From: Oscillatoriales cyanobacterium
GTDB lineage: Bacteria; Cyanobacteriota; Cyanobacteriia; Cyanobacteriales; Microcoleaceae
Direction: 5' to 3'
DNA length: 45,468 nucleotides
NCBI GenBank assembly: GCA_004292745.1
Contig: RDXH01000017.1
Location: 1 to 45,468, forward strand
The position numbers and the translations under genes are program-made. This document shows, piece by piece, positions 8,972 through 18,209 of the stretch. Positions within the stretch are counted from its first letter, which is position 1, and each line of letters begins with the position of its first letter. Under the pieces are notes generated by a model. It made no database searches. It worked only from the letters and a program-made list of their open reading frames with translations, and was not told the origin of the DNA.

Positions 8972-9499
8972 ATGAATAACAGTCAAAAATTTCATTTTAA
9001 ATTAGGAGAACGTTTCTTAGAAAATTACGCCGCTCCTCCAGAAGATCCTTTGGGAGAACTTAGTCATTTTGAAATGGCTATCCGGCGTTTTTGTTTTGAA
9101 TACGACCATAAAGTATCAATAGAAATAGGTGATGAGAAAATACAGGTATTTTTAGACCCTGATATTTGTATGATTTTGGAGGATGATCTCCCTGAACAAA
9201 TTAAGAAATTGTCACAAGGTAAGCCAATAGAAATAGATTTTGCTGAAAGTTGTACGCTAAGTATCAAGTTAGTACCCACGGACGATCGCATTAGCTGTAC
9301 TTTGAGCAAGTTTGGAGTTTCTGGTTGGGAAAAGGTTTTTGAGTTCGATCGCACTCACGTATTAGATGTCCTGAGAGGTTTTCTTGAGGAAGTGATGCAG
9401 CTAGCTGTAGATAAGGGTTACATCACGCTGTTCGAGAAGGAGGAGTTTATTAGTCCGGCTTTTGCTAGCAGTACGGATGCTGCGGTATTGAGCAAGTAG
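8972..9499 (+). CDS. candidate immunity protein for the adjacent toxin
   Basis: A 175-aa acidic, soluble protein with no signal peptide or membrane segment, preceded by AGGAGGAG at 8959-8966. It begins 31 bp after the toxin-like ORF on the same strand. Visible segments include IQVFLDPDICMILEDD and a C-terminal helix-like LRGFLEEVMQLAVDKGY. I do not recognise a named family. Its place after a toxin domain and its acidic character are typical of immunity proteins, which is the only basis for the call. Confidence 0.55.
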   Translation: MNNSQKFHFKLGERFLENYAAPPEDPLGELSHFEMAIRRFCFEYDHKVSIEIGDEKIQVFLDPDICMILEDDLPEQIKKLSQGKPIEIDFAESCTLSIKLVPTDDRISCTLSKFGVSGWEKVFEFDRTHVLDVLRGFLEEVMQLAVDKGYITLFEKEEFISPAFASSTDAAVLSK

Positions 9500-9617
9500 T
9501 GGGTTTTGGTGGTGTTTGGGGCGATCGACCTTTTTTTATATTTCTGAAACCCTTGCCCTATCTGCCCGCAATCAATTCACTCAGGTTTCAATTCTTAATA
9601 GAGATTTAGGTTAATTG

Positions 9618-9786
9618 TGGCATCCATTTTACCCATAGCCCGGTATACCGCGCTATTTAAGCCTATTAGATTAAAGCGGCATCGGATGTCGGCAAATTGA
9701 GGTTGAGTTGGCATCCACTTTACCTATAGCCGTATATATGCGGCTATTCAAGCGTATTAGATTAAAGCGGCATCGGATGTCGGCAA
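9618..9786. repeat. two tandem 78-bp units with covarying hairpins (period 91 bp)
   Basis: Unit 1 (9618-9695) and unit 2 (9709-9786) both start TGGCATCCA and end TTAAAGCGGCATCGGATGTC plus GGCAA. Each contains a 22-nt hairpin, at 9635-9656 and 9726-9747. The outer pairs ATAGC/GCTAT are identical, but inner pairs differ with pairing kept: C-G becomes G-C, G-C becomes T.G, and G-C becomes A-T. That pattern points to selection on structure. No ORF with codon character covers it. Confidence 0.8.
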
Positions 9787-10086
9787 TCGGATGTTTAAAT
9801 CTCCGTAATAAAGAAAACAAACGGTCTTATTGAGCGCTTGACAATTCACCTTGCCAGTGTTAAATTCTGAAAATACAAGATCGCACAAAACTTCTTCACA
9901 TTGCCAAGTGTAAGAAAGACAATGCTTGAATGTCTTGTAGTTTTTGCAATAGCAAATCATATCTGATACGAAAAAGCCCCGCCTGAAGTAACGATTCAGA
10001 CAGAGGCCTTGCTTTAGCTAGCAAACTCACGGTGGTTTGACATCTCAACTTCAGACCACCACAAGTTAACGTAACTTTTGAAATAT
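9787..10086. other. gene-poor spacer with a small hairpin
   Basis: No convincing gene is visible. A minus-strand frame of 67 codons at 9757-9960 is cysteine-rich without family features and is not called. AAAGCCCCGCCTGAAGTAAC begins a small CTGAA/TTCAG hairpin at about 9970-9998, followed by GGTGGT...ACCACC at 10031-10060. The AAAGCCCCGC start recalls the window-edge hairpin at 12-80, so both may be remains of one repeat family. Confidence 0.3.
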
Positions 10087-10476
10087 ATGTCCCACAATTA
10101 TACTTCACAATGCGAGTCGTTGTACACCAACCTTCGGCGGACTCAGAAAACCCTCTCTGTTTTGGCGGAATCGAACCGCGCTTTGGCGAAGTCGTACTGC
10201 GCTTTGGCGAAGTCAAACCGCGCTTTGGCGAAGTCAAACCGCGCTTTGGCGGAGTGGAACCGCAGTCTTCTTGAGGAAAACGAAGCAAAGGATAAAACTA
10301 TCAAAGCTAAGGATAAAACTATCCAATCCTTTGAGCAAAAAGTCCTTGAACAGCAACAAGAAATAGATGACTTGAGGCGCGAACGTGATTGGCAGCCAAA
10401 TGACTGGGATAACGATGGTTCATCAAATGCAGATTGTCACGATCGCGAATCAGCCCAAAGACTAGGAATCTGGTAA
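10087..10476 (+). CDS. small coiled-coil protein with seven-residue repeats
   Basis: A 129-aa ORF from the ATG at 10087; a TTG three codons earlier is also in frame. Residues about 28-65 are six copies of A-L-A-(K/E)-S-(N/Y)-R, encoded by 21-bp tandem units at about 10160-10262. A charged helix (AKDKTIKAKDKTIQSFEQ) and QQQEIDDLRRERDW follow. Seven-residue repeats with Leu at a fixed place predict a coiled coil. There is no ribosome site, and the opposite strand is also open through the repeats, so it may be a by-product of repeat expansion. It lies upstream of the MazF-type pair. Confidence 0.4.
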   Translation: MSHNYTSQCESLYTNLRRTQKTLSVLAESNRALAKSYCALAKSNRALAKSNRALAEWNRSLLEENEAKDKTIKAKDKTIQSFEQKVLEQQQEIDDLRRERDWQPNDWDNDGSSNADCHDRESAQRLGIW

Positions 10477-10477
10477 A

Positions 10478-10536
10478 AAGTACGATCGCCCTTTCCATCC
10501 AAAAAATAGGAAAATGGTAAAAGGCGATCGCACTTT
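10478..10536. terminator. foldback built on two GATCGC sites
   Basis: The left arm begins AAAGTACGATCGCC at 10478 and the right arm ends GGCGATCGCACTTT at 10536. The arms pair over about 20 bp with one bulge around an A-rich loop. It lies between the coiled-coil ORF and the antitoxin gene and could end transcription of the first. There is no clear U-run, so confidence is limited. Confidence 0.45.
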
Positions 10537-10564
10537 AGCCTAAAAATTTTTACTCACAAAAACT

Positions 10565-10978
10565 ATGAGTACAATTCGTTTGCAACTAGCTGAATACCTT
10601 AAGAGTCGAGGTTTCACCCCTGACAGCTTGGTAGAAGTAATCCCCGAAACAGTCAATCCTGAAACCATCTACCAACTGATCCAAAAAGCCGAAAATCTGC
10701 ACCAGATAGACTTATCCCTTCTAGCTACCGTAATCGATGGCTTGAGCAAACTCAATGGTTTTCCTGTCGGTATTGGAGAAGTGCTCATACTTTTCCCTGA
10801 TATTTCTGACGAAGAGTTGGAAAACTCAACTTGGCGCGAACTTTACCTAGAAGGTGAAATTCCACCCTATGATTGGGGAGATGTAGACCCCATGACACTT
10901 GGTAAAGCCGTGCGCTATCTACCTGGGGTAGGTTGCGTTATTGTTGAAGAAGAAGGGGTCGAAAAATCCAGTGTCTAA
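10565..10978 (+). CDS. putative antitoxin of a MazF-type module
   Basis: A 137-aa protein with a helical N-terminus (MSTIRLQLAEYLKSRGFTPD), a possible helix-turn-helix between residues 25 and 75 (NPETIYQLIQKAENL...SLLATVIDGLSKL), and an acidic C-terminal half (PDISDEELENSTWRELYLEG). Its stop codon lies inside the toxin start region, giving an 8-bp overlap with the GTG at 10971. Such overlap and order (antitoxin first) are typical of type II toxin-antitoxin pairs. The sequence does not match MazE clearly, so the antitoxin call rests on context. Confidence 0.65.
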   Translation: MSTIRLQLAEYLKSRGFTPDSLVEVIPETVNPETIYQLIQKAENLHQIDLSLLATVIDGLSKLNGFPVGIGEVLILFPDISDEELENSTWRELYLEGEIPPYDWGDVDPMTLGKAVRYLPGVGCVIVEEEGVEKSSV

Positions 10979-11348
10979 TATAACCCTCCGGGATATTGTA
11001 CTGGTTGATTTCGCCCCTCAAATACCTCCATTTCACGAACAGCAAGGAAAACGTCCTGCTTTAGTAGTAGGGATACCCAGTCAAACAGGTGCGATACGTT
11101 TTCCGCTGGTAATTGTTGTGCCGATAACCAGACAATCAGGAAATTGGGCTGCACAAAATCCCATCTTATACCCAAGTCTTCCGGCAGGAGTGGGAAATCT
11201 CATTTCCGACTCGACAGTATTGCTGGATCAAATACGTGCTGTAGATATGCGACGAGTATCGCGCTATCTTGGCACTTTAACTCCTGAAGAGTATCAGCCG
11301 ATCGCAGATGGACTGAAAGCTCTATTCAATTTTTCAATTATTCCTTAA
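10971..11348 (+). CDS. mazF: MazF/PemK-type endoribonuclease toxin
   Basis: A 125-aa protein from the GTG at 10971 (VSNITLRDIVLVDFAP). A TTG at 10941 would lengthen it by ten lysine-rich residues. The GTG is favoured because it follows a GAAGAAGGGG stretch and gives the normal MazF N-terminus. Family motifs are DIVLVDF, GKRPALVVG, VVPITRQSG and the late LLDQIRAVD. MazF enzymes cut single-stranded mRNA at short sequences and are neutralised by a partner, here the overlapping upstream gene. Confidence 0.85.
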   Translation: MSNITLRDIVLVDFAPQIPPFHEQQGKRPALVVGIPSQTGAIRFPLVIVVPITRQSGNWAAQNPILYPSLPAGVGNLISDSTVLLDQIRAVDMRRVSRYLGTLTPEEYQPIADGLKALFNFSIIP

Positions 11349-11395
11349 TGACCTAACAGTTTATCGCGCCGATGCTTAATGCGATCGCACAATCT

Positions 11396-11509
11396 CCGCC
11401 CATTCTTCAACCCGCGCAGGCGGGTTTTGTTCGTGTAGACGCGGTTTCAACCGCCGGGTTTAATACATCTCCATAAAAGCCTATTTTGAACAGGCAAGAT
11501 GCCTGTTCC
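11396..11509. repeat. dispersed repeat plus GAACAGGCA hairpin
   Basis: Positions 11410-11460 carry the reverse-orientation copy of the GCGGTTTCAACCGC repeat seen at 8342 and 32139. It is followed by a 9-bp perfect hairpin, GAACAGGCA / AGA / TGCCTGTTC, at 11488-11508. A similar GGAACAGG hairpin is at 44269-44291. It sits between the convergent mazF and uvrB ends and may serve as a terminator, but it has no strong U-run. Confidence 0.65.
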
Positions 11510-11529
11510 ACGGTAAATATGGTCGATAT

Positions 11530-13542
11530 CTAATGTCCCAATAACTTATCCCGCAAAAGCTTGATCCGATCGCGCAATTTACCCGCCTCCTCAAACTCCA
11601 ACTTCTTCGCCGCCTCCTTCATCTGAGTTTCCAACCGCCCAATCAACTGAGGAATCTCATCCAAAGATAACTCGTTTACCTGTTCATAAACCTCCTCCAA
11701 CTGCTGAGAATTCAGCTTCCGCGACACATCCAAAAACGCCAAAATCGCATTACTCGATCGCTTTTTGGCGATCGGCTGCGGCGTAATCCCATGCATCTTA
11801 TTATACGCCAACTGGATGCCCCGACGGCGATCGGTTTCATCGATCGCCCTAACCATACTATCCGTCAAATTATCCGCATACAAAATCGCCTGTCCCTGAA
11901 TGTGCCGCGCCGCCCGCCCAATCGTTTGAATCAAAGAACGTCCCGATCGCAAAAACCCCTCCTTATCCGCATCCAAAATTACAACTAGAGACACCTCCGG
12001 CAAATCCAAACCTTCCCGCAACAAGTTCACCCCAATCAAAACATCAAACTTTCCATCCTGCAAATCTTGGATAATTTCGATGCGTTGAATCGACTGGATT
12101 TCCGAGTGCAAATACCGGACTCTAATTGCCCTCTCCTGCAAATATTCAGTTAAATCTTCCGCCATCCGCTTCGTTAAAGTCGTCACCAAAACCCGCTCGT
12201 TCAGACTTACTCTCTGATTGATTTCTCCCAACAAATCGTCAATTTGTCCCTCCGTCGGACGCACGAAAATCGTCGGATCGACTACTGCCGTCGGCCTGAT
12301 TACCTGTTCGGCAACTCTGCCTTCAGAAATCTCGATTTCCCAATCTCCAGGCGTAGCAGAAACAAAAATGCACTGATTCTCTTTTGCCCAGAATTCCTCT
12401 GCTTTCAAAGGACGATTATCAGCCGCACTTGGCAAGCGAAAACCGTGTTCGATCAATACTTTTTTGCGCGCTTGGTCGCCGTTGTACATTCCCCGAATTT
12501 GCGGCACTGTGACGTGGGATTCATCTATCACCAACATCCAATCTTTGGGAAAATAATCAATCAAACATTCTGGCGGTTCTCCAGCATTTCTCCCGGCTAA
12601 ATGGCGCGAATAATTCTCGACTCCGTTGCAGTAGCCGACTTCTCGCAGCATTTCCAAATCGTAGCGGGTGCGCTGTTCTATCCGCTGAGCTTCTAAGAGT
12701 TTCCCGGCTTTTTCAAATTCTGCCAGTTGGTCTTCTAATTCGAGTTCTATTCCTTGACAAGCTGCCTCTAATTTATCTTCTGCCGTGACAAAGTGACGGG
12801 CAGGATAAATATTTAAAGCATCTGCACTTTGGATGATTTTACCTGTCACCGGGTCAACGTAGCGAATGGTATCTATTTCATCGCCGAAGAATTCAATGCG
12901 AATAATTCTATCTTCATAAGCCGGGCCAATTTCTAAAACATCGCCTTTGACTCGAAATTTGCCTCTCCCTAAATCTATGTCGTTGCGGCTGTATTGGATG
13001 TTGACTAAATCTCGCAAAACTTGCCGCTGATTGATTTCCATTCCTACTCGCAAAGGGATAGCAGCTTTCAGGTATTCGGCGGGCATTCCTAAACCGTAGA
13101 TGCAGCTAATGGATGCTACGACTATGACATCGCGGCGTTCAAAGAGCGATCGCGTGGCTGAGTGTCGCAGCATATCGATCTCGTCGTTAATTGCTGCGGT
13201 TTTTTCAATGTAAGTATCGCTGACGGCGATGTAGGCTTCTGGTTGATAATAGTCGTAATAACTGACAAAATATTCGACGGCATTGTTGGGGAAAAAATTA
13301 CGCAGTTCGTTGCAAAGTTGAGCCGCCAGGGTTTTGTTGTGGGCGAGCACTAAGGTGGGCTTGCCGATCTTTTCTATCACCGCGGCAATGGAAAAGGTTT
13401 TGCCCGTACCTGTGGCTCCGAGTAAGGTTTGAAATCGATCGCCTGCTTGGATGGTGTGGACGAGTTGGGCGATCGCTTGCGGTTGGTCGCCTGTAGGCTC
13501 AAAGGGCGCTTGTAATTGAAAAGATGCTGCCGCAGTTACCAT
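11530..13542 (-). CDS. uvrB: UvrB, excinuclease ABC subunit B
   Basis: A 670-aa nucleotide excision repair helicase-like subunit that receives DNA from UvrA and recruits UvrC. It has Walker [15 protein letters not shown] (about residues 40-53), the damage-probing beta-hairpin [15 protein letters not shown], the DEAD-like box [10 protein letters not shown], helicase motifs [24 protein letters not shown] and QTIGRAARH, and a C-terminal UVR motif [17 protein letters not shown] that pairs with UvrC. Length is that expected for a full enzyme. The neighbouring genes are unrelated. Confidence 0.99.
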   Translation of the reverse strand: MVTAAASFQLQAPFEPTGDQPQAIAQLVHTIQAGDRFQTLLGATGTGKTFSIAAVIEKIGKPTLVLAHNKTLAAQLCNELRNFFPNNAVEYFVSYYDYYQPEAYIAVSDTYIEKTAAINDEIDMLRHSATRSLFERRDVIVVASISCIYGLGMPAEYLKAAIPLRVGMEINQRQVLRDLVNIQYSRNDIDLGRGKFRVKGDVLEIGPAYEDRIIRIEFFGDEIDTIRYVDPVTGKIIQSADALNIYPARHFVTAEDKLEAACQGIELELEDQLAEFEKAGKLLEAQRIEQRTRYDLEMLREVGYCNGVENYSRHLAGRNAGEPPECLIDYFPKDWMLVIDESHVTVPQIRGMYNGDQARKKVLIEHGFRLPSAADNRPLKAEEFWAKENQCIFVSATPGDWEIEISEGRVAEQVIRPTAVVDPTIFVRPTEGQIDDLLGEINQRVSLNERVLVTTLTKRMAEDLTEYLQERAIRVRYLHSEIQSIQRIEIIQDLQDGKFDVLIGVNLLREGLDLPEVSLVVILDADKEGFLRSGRSLIQTIGRAARHIQGQAILYADNLTDSMVRAIDETDRRRGIQLAYNKMHGITPQPIAKKRSSNAILAFLDVSRKLNSQQLEEVYEQVNELSLDEIPQLIGRLETQMKEAAKKLEFEEAGKLRDRIKLLRDKLLGH

Positions 13543-13741
13543 AGGAAAATGTAGCTATTACTAATAAATATTAACAAAAATGCAATTAATTTGCAATTTA
13601 GTTGAGAAAATTGTTAGAGTTTATAATACTATTTTAACATTGACCAAAATAGAAAGCAGAAAGCCTAGAAAAGCAGTTGTCCCAGTCCGACGCTTTCCGA
13701 ACCCAGCAATCAAAAGCCCAATAATTCAACAGGAAAAAATT

Positions 13742-14215
13742 ATGACTCTCAGCCCCAAAGGTAAAGGTAATGCGATCGCCCGTCGTGGTAAAGCAGTTTC
13801 CAAGAGCGAAGCTACAGCAGCCAGCGAGGCCAAAGCAACAGGAATTCAACTCTATCTACCCCCTGCCTTGCCCCACCGCCCTGTGGGACCAAACGACTTT
13901 ACCGTCAGCGAGACACTCTCGATTTCGGGAAATCGCCCGATCGGCGTTAACACCCTACAAATCAGCGAAACCTATGGTATTGTGGGCAACCGCCCGGTAG
14001 AAGCCAGTGACTTAGAAATAGTCGCTACCCTGGGGAGACGCCCGATCGGCTCTAGCACGATGCAAGTCAGTGAAATGTTCAGTATGTCCGGTGCGCGGCC
14101 TGTGGGTGTCAGCACTCTTCACATTGATGAAGTTTACTCCACCATGGGTGGAAATCGCCCCATTGCCTCCAATGACATTGACGATAGCTCTACTTTAATG
14201 GGATTTTTAGATTAA
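13742..14215 (+). CDS. small protein with six (N/R/H)RP(I/V) repeats
   Basis: A 157-aa protein from the ATG at 13742, preceded by CAGGAAAAAA; an upstream TTG at 13580 is in frame but less likely. A basic, alanine-rich N-terminus (residues 1-40) leads into six tandem units of about 19 residues, each starting x-RP(I/V) and continuing like GVNTLQISETYGIVGN. One unit is shortened to 16. There is no signal peptide or membrane segment. I do not recognise a family with known function. It is divergent from uvrB and convergent with the hybrid kinase. Confidence 0.75.
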   Translation: MTLSPKGKGNAIARRGKAVSKSEATAASEAKATGIQLYLPPALPHRPVGPNDFTVSETLSISGNRPIGVNTLQISETYGIVGNRPVEASDLEIVATLGRRPIGSSTMQVSEMFSMSGARPVGVSTLHIDEVYSTMGGNRPIASNDIDDSSTLMGFLD

Positions 14216-14221
14216 GTTATT

Positions 14222-14465
14222 AGTTGACAGTTGACTGTTGTCCGTTGACTGTTGACAGTGCTTATGAGTTATATCAAATCCGGTATCATCGGAATTATTA
14301 ATATTACTCACAGCCAGGAGACGGCAGTGCCGTTTCCCTACAGTTGATCTGGGTAGGGACACTCCAAAAGCCGTCTCCTCTATATTATTTCGGTGTAACC
14401 GGATTTAATATAACAATTGCCAACAGTCAACAGTCAACAGTCAACAGTCAACCGTTAACAGTCAA
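14222..14465. repeat. inverted GTTGACT heptamer arrays flanking a 147-bp foldback element
   Basis: GTTGACT-type units at 14222-14259 read forward from the RPI-repeat gene. Reverse-complement units (CAGTCAA) at 14418-14465 read forward from the hybrid kinase stop. Between them, 14268-14414 begins GTTATATCAAATCCGG and ends with the near reverse complement CCGGATTTAATATAAC. Inner arms GGAGACGGC/GCCGTCTCC and CCCTAC/GTAGGG also pair. This is a MITE-like foldback, and the nested whole could form one hairpin ending both convergent genes. Confidence 0.75.
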
Positions 14466-17387
14466 CTAACTTGCTGGTTGCTGATATTTATTCAACAAAG
14501 CTGCAAAGCGTTTGTAATCAAAAGGCTTCCTCAAATACTCCGCAGCCCCCAACTTAAAACCCTGATTTTTGTCGTCCAAAAAAGTCATCATAATCACCGG
14601 AATATCAGCCAAATCAGGGTCTGCTTTCAAAGCAGAAAGTACCGTCCAGCCATCCATGCTTGGCATCATTACGTCCAGAGTAATCGCATCGGGCCGCAAC
14701 TCCTTAGCTAACAGCAGCCCCCCTTCACCGCTAGCGGAGGAATGCACTTGAAAACCCTGTTTGGACAAGCAGCGAGTCATTAAATCCCGTGTGTCTGGAT
14801 CGTCGTCAATTACCAGCACTGTAGCATTTGGTTCTAGGGAAATAGCCGCTCTCACTTCTTCCGTGTTTTCGTCTTCTACTACATCTATTTCCGAATATAA
14901 ATCAGACTCATTTTCTAATTCTCGATCGCCCCCAGCTTCTGTTTCGATTTTAACTACCACCGGCAACCGGATAGTAAAAGTAGAACCGCTTTGAAACTCG
15001 CTCTCAACACTAATATCACCGCCCATCATCTGGCAAAACTTCTTGCTAATGATTAGCCCCAAACCAGTACCGCCGTACCTGCGAGTAGTAGAGTCATCCG
15101 CTTGGGAAAAAGCCCCGAACAGATTCATCATCTGATCCTCAGTCATACCAATGCCTGTATCCCTGACTTGAAACACGATCCACTGCGGGTGAAACCTAGA
15201 CTCAACATTGAGTTTTTCCTCGGAATGTTGGCTAGGAAAAACCGCCGTTTCTTCCTTCCAAACACTAATCGTAATTTGACCACGATTAGTAAACTTAGCA
15301 GCATTACTCGCCAAATTCAGCAGCGCTTGCCGCACTTTGGCAGCATCAGCCCGCATCGTGCCCAGATTGGGCTGGCAATCCACCACCAGAGTATTACTAT
15401 TTTTCAGCGCCAGGGGTTTAACGGTAGTTACCACTTCTTCCACCACATTTGACACCAAGAAAGTCTCCAAAAACAGAGTCATCTTTCCCGCCTCAATTTT
15501 AGAAATATCCAGGATGTCGCTAATAATACCTAGCAACTGCTTGCCTGCTATATTAATGCTGGCTAAATCCATCACAAAATCTTCTTCGCCTAGTTCCTGA
15601 GCCTCTTCTTGCAGCAACTCACTATAGCCGAGAATCGCATTTAAAGGTGTTCGCAATTCGTGGGTCATATTTGCTAAAAATGTACTTTTAGCCCGGTTGG
15701 CGGCTTCGGCAGCGTCCTTAGCGATTTCTAATTCCCGGCTACGTTCCTCTAGCTGCTGGCTACGGACTTCCAAGCCGTTGAGCAAACTGCTAATTTGCTG
15801 TGCCATTGTATTGAGAGTAGAAGATAGCACGCCGATCGCATCATTAGAAACAATCGGCGATCGAGCCGTCAAATCACCGCTGGCAATCATGGACGCAGTT
15901 TTTCGCAGCCAGCCAATCTTCCTAATCAGTGCCGAAACCGACACCAAAGCAACTATGCCGGCGATCGAACTCAAAATCCAAGCCCCCATCAGCCAACGCT
16001 GAGTGCGGCTCACCACCCCCAAAGTCTGCTGCACTAGCACCGCCATTACTTCGTCAGAAACTCCCCCTGCCACTGAAACTGATTTAATCGCCAGCACATT
16101 GTTTTGCATCTCCGTAATACCGCTCCACCCGATGCCCACAGCCATCCAAGTTATCAATACCAAGATCGTAAACAGCCCGATCAAAGAAGCGCGAGTTCCC
16201 ACCGATATCTGCTTGGAAACCAGTGCTGCCGCCCAAGGATAATTTTTGAGGAAAGGATCGGGACTCACCGATGCGCCAGAATTCCAGATCTCATCAATTT
16301 GACCATCTAACCTCACCTTCCCAATGCGCACTGTTTTCCAGGTATGCTGGGTTTTGGCATCTATTTTCACCATGCCGGAGGGTGCGGCAAACTCAATATT
16401 TTTAGCAGCATCCCTCACTTTTGTTACTTCTATCGAACCCGCTTTTTCTACTGCTTTTTTCCACAGATAAACGCTCAAATAAGCAGCTTCGATGGGGTCA
16501 TCTGTCACTCTATCTTGCCCATATTTTTCTTTATAGGCTTTCACAAATTCACGATTTTCTGGTGTATCTACTGTTTGAAAATAGTTCCAAACCACCAAAT
16601 GCCCCGCAAGGTTTTCAGCTCCGATCGCCCGTACTTCTTCCTCTGCTACACTTACCGACATCACCGGCAACTGATCCGCCGTCACCCCGGCTTCCCGCAG
16701 CTTTTGGAAAAAAGCTACATTGCTGTCGCCGTTGAGAGTGTTCAGAATGGCATCAGGTTTCACTGCTAGAATATGGGCGATCGCCTCATCAACATTCCTC
16801 GAACCCAGTGGTAGATAAACTTCCCCCGCCAACACCCCGGAGAGTGCCGCCAGTTGAGCTTTCACAATCTGATTTGCCGTGCGCGGAAAAATATAATCCG
16901 AACCCAGGAGAAAAATTTTCCGCTTCGACAGTCCCAGCAAGTAATCCACCCCAGGTACAATCTGTTGATTGGGAGCAGCACCAGTGTAGAAAATGTGCCG
17001 AGACTGTTCGAGTCCTTCGTACTGTAACGGATAAAACAGCAACCCATTGAACTCCTCGAACACTGGAAGTACCGCTTTGCGACTGGCAGAAGTCCAGCAT
17101 CCAAATACTACCGCCACCCGTTCTTCTAGGAGTAATTGCTTAGCTTTTTGAGCAAAAGTTTGCAAATCGCTTGCGCCATCTTCGATAACTGCTTCCAGCA
17201 GGTGTCCAAGCACTCCTCCGCTGGCATTAATTTCCTCAACAGCTAGCAGCGTCGCATCTTTAACTGAAATTCCGCTGACAGACATGGTGCCCGTCAGCGA
17301 ATGCAACACGCCTACTTTTATTGGCGGGCGATCGGGGACGGCTGCTTTCAAGGGATTACTGCTCCTTGCTCCCATAGGGTTTGACAT
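14466..17387 (-). CDS. hybrid histidine kinase with UrtA-like ligand-binding domain, HAMP and receiver
   Basis: A 973-aa hybrid sensor. Residues about 22-385 form a type I periplasmic binding fold of the urea/amide type ([53 protein letters not shown]). Membrane segments lie near 401-421 and 465-488, followed by HAMP, HisKA (His576 in [12 protein letters not shown]), HATPase ([17 protein letters not shown]) and a receiver ([12 protein letters not shown], phospho-acceptor Asp905 in [10 protein letters not shown]). No signal peptide precedes the binding domain, and no start codon exists between this ATG and the upstream stop at 17444. Two membrane segments would then leave the binding domain in the cytoplasm. 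The ligand may be urea, an amide or an amino acid. Confidence 0.93.
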   Translation of the reverse strand: MSNPMGARSSNPLKAAVPDRPPIKVGVLHSLTGTMSVSGISVKDATLLAVEEINASGGVLGHLLEAVIEDGASDLQTFAQKAKQLLLEERVAVVFGCWTSASRKAVLPVFEEFNGLLFYPLQYEGLEQSRHIFYTGAAPNQQIVPGVDYLLGLSKRKIFLLGSDYIFPRTANQIVKAQLAALSGVLAGEVYLPLGSRNVDEAIAHILAVKPDAILNTLNGDSNVAFFQKLREAGVTADQLPVMSVSVAEEEVRAIGAENLAGHLVVWNYFQTVDTPENREFVKAYKEKYGQDRVTDDPIEAAYLSVYLWKKAVEKAGSIEVTKVRDAAKNIEFAAPSGMVKIDAKTQHTWKTVRIGKVRLDGQIDEIWNSGASVSPDPFLKNYPWAAALVSKQISVGTRASLIGLFTILVLITWMAVGIGWSGITEMQNNVLAIKSVSVAGGVSDEVMAVLVQQTLGVVSRTQRWLMGAWILSSIAGIVALVSVSALIRKIGWLRKTASMIASGDLTARSPIVSNDAIGVLSSTLNTMAQQISSLLNGLEVRSQQLEERSRELEIAKDAAEAANRAKSTFLANMTHELRTPLNAILGYSELLQEEAQELGEEDFVMDLASINIAGKQLLGIISDILDISKIEAGKMTLFLETFLVSNVVEEVVTTVKPLALKNSNTLVVDCQPNLGTMRADAAKVRQALLNLASNAAKFTNRGQITISVWKEETAVFPSQHSEEKLNVESRFHPQWIVFQVRDTGIGMTEDQMMNLFGAFSQADDSTTRRYGGTGLGLIISKKFCQMMGGDISVESEFQSGSTFTIRLPVVVKIETEAGGDRELENESDLYSEIDVVEDENTEEVRAAISLEPNATVLVIDDDPDTRDLMTRCLSKQGFQVHSSASGEGGLLLAKELRPDAITLDVMMPSMDGWTVLSALKADPDLADIPVIMMTFLDDKNQGFKLGAAEYLRKPFDYKRFAALLNKYQQPAS

Positions 17388-17688
17388 ACATTTTACTAAC
17401 TTATAAATTTTAGTTCTATCTTGGGAGAGTTGATCGGAATGCTAACTGTTCTTTTCTAAATTGTTTAACCCTACCTTAACAAAACTTTGCAATTGGTACA
17501 GCCTCTCGCTCTGTAACTAGCTGGTATTTTGTCCTTGGGACGGTCAAGTGCCACTCGCCCTCAAACCTTTACCGCAATCTCCCTTCAGACAGATAGACAT
17601 AACCCTTACTTCTCTTAGTATTAATCTATGCTTAGATTGCATCTAAACACATTTAAAATATTTGTGTCAAACAAAAGGGTGAATGCTA
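17388..17688. promoter_or_regulatory. intergenic control region with a TTAGAT-TGC-ATCTAA palindrome
   Basis: A 301-bp spacer between divergent genes. A perfect inverted repeat, TTAGAT / TGC / ATCTAA, lies at 17632-17646, about 43 bp before the small ORF. It is followed by ACACA...TGTGT arms at 17647-17667. An AAAAGGG ribosome-site candidate is at 17674-17680. No gene is seen in the rest. The operator role is inferred from position. Confidence 0.35.
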
Positions 17689-17892
17689 ATGAATACTGAA
17701 GAAAACGCAACTGTCACAGCCAGCATTAACAAAGTCAGTTTACCTAAATCCAAACAGGAATTACTCGCGGAGCAAAGCGAAAAAGCCCTGGGGCAGCAGA
17801 AACAAGACAATGCTAACACTATGCGTGCTGTGGAACAGTTGAAGGAAGAAATGCAGCACAAAATCGATGAAGAATGTCATCACCATACATAG
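17689..17892 (+). CDS. small charged hypothetical protein
   Basis: A 67-aa protein (MNTEENATVTASINKVSLPK) with a central helical region rich in Gln, Lys and Glu (QELLAEQSEKALGQQKQDN) and a histidine-rich end (EECHHHT). The ATG at 17689 is chosen over the one at 17683 because the AAAAGGG at 17674-17680 is then about 8 bp away. No family is recognised. It heads a same-strand run of small genes including csbD. Confidence 0.6.
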   Translation: MNTEENATVTASINKVSLPKSKQELLAEQSEKALGQQKQDNANTMRAVEQLKEEMQHKIDEECHHHT

Positions 17893-18209
17893 CAGCAGGC
17901 AGGCAGAAGGCAGAATGTGCAACGAGTACGTTTATCTCGATCCTACTGTCACGAAGTCGAAGGGATCGGCAACCGCGTTAGCAAGCAGGAATAAGCCAGA
18001 AGGTGTGGGCAAGACAGTATCTTGCTCGCACCTATTTTTGAGTGGAAAATTTAGAAGGAGAATTTTCAGTGAATTAATTCACCATCAATTCTGCAATCAA
18101 AAATTGATTGACTTCTTTCTACCTAGAGAGGGAGTGCAAATAAGAGAGTCAATCAATATTATTAATTTAAGTAGAAACTGTAAAGCTAAATACAGACAAG
18201 GAGAAACCA
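17893..18209. other. spacer without a convincing gene
   Basis: A 317-bp stretch. A plus-strand frame across it lacks codon bias, a ribosome site and family motifs. Only CAGGCAGGCAGAAGGCAGAA near 17895 stands out as simple repetition. The last bases, AAGGAGAAACCA, form the csbD ribosome site. Confidence 0.5.

Noticed and set aside
9757-9960. 67-codon minus-strand frame
   Set aside because: Cysteine-rich without family features; it starts in the spacer and overlaps the second hairpin repeat unit.
9896-10288. 130-codon minus-strand frame with PPKRGLTSPKRG repeats
   Set aside because: Antisense of the 21-bp repeats; the plus-strand coiled coil is more plausible and neither has strong support.
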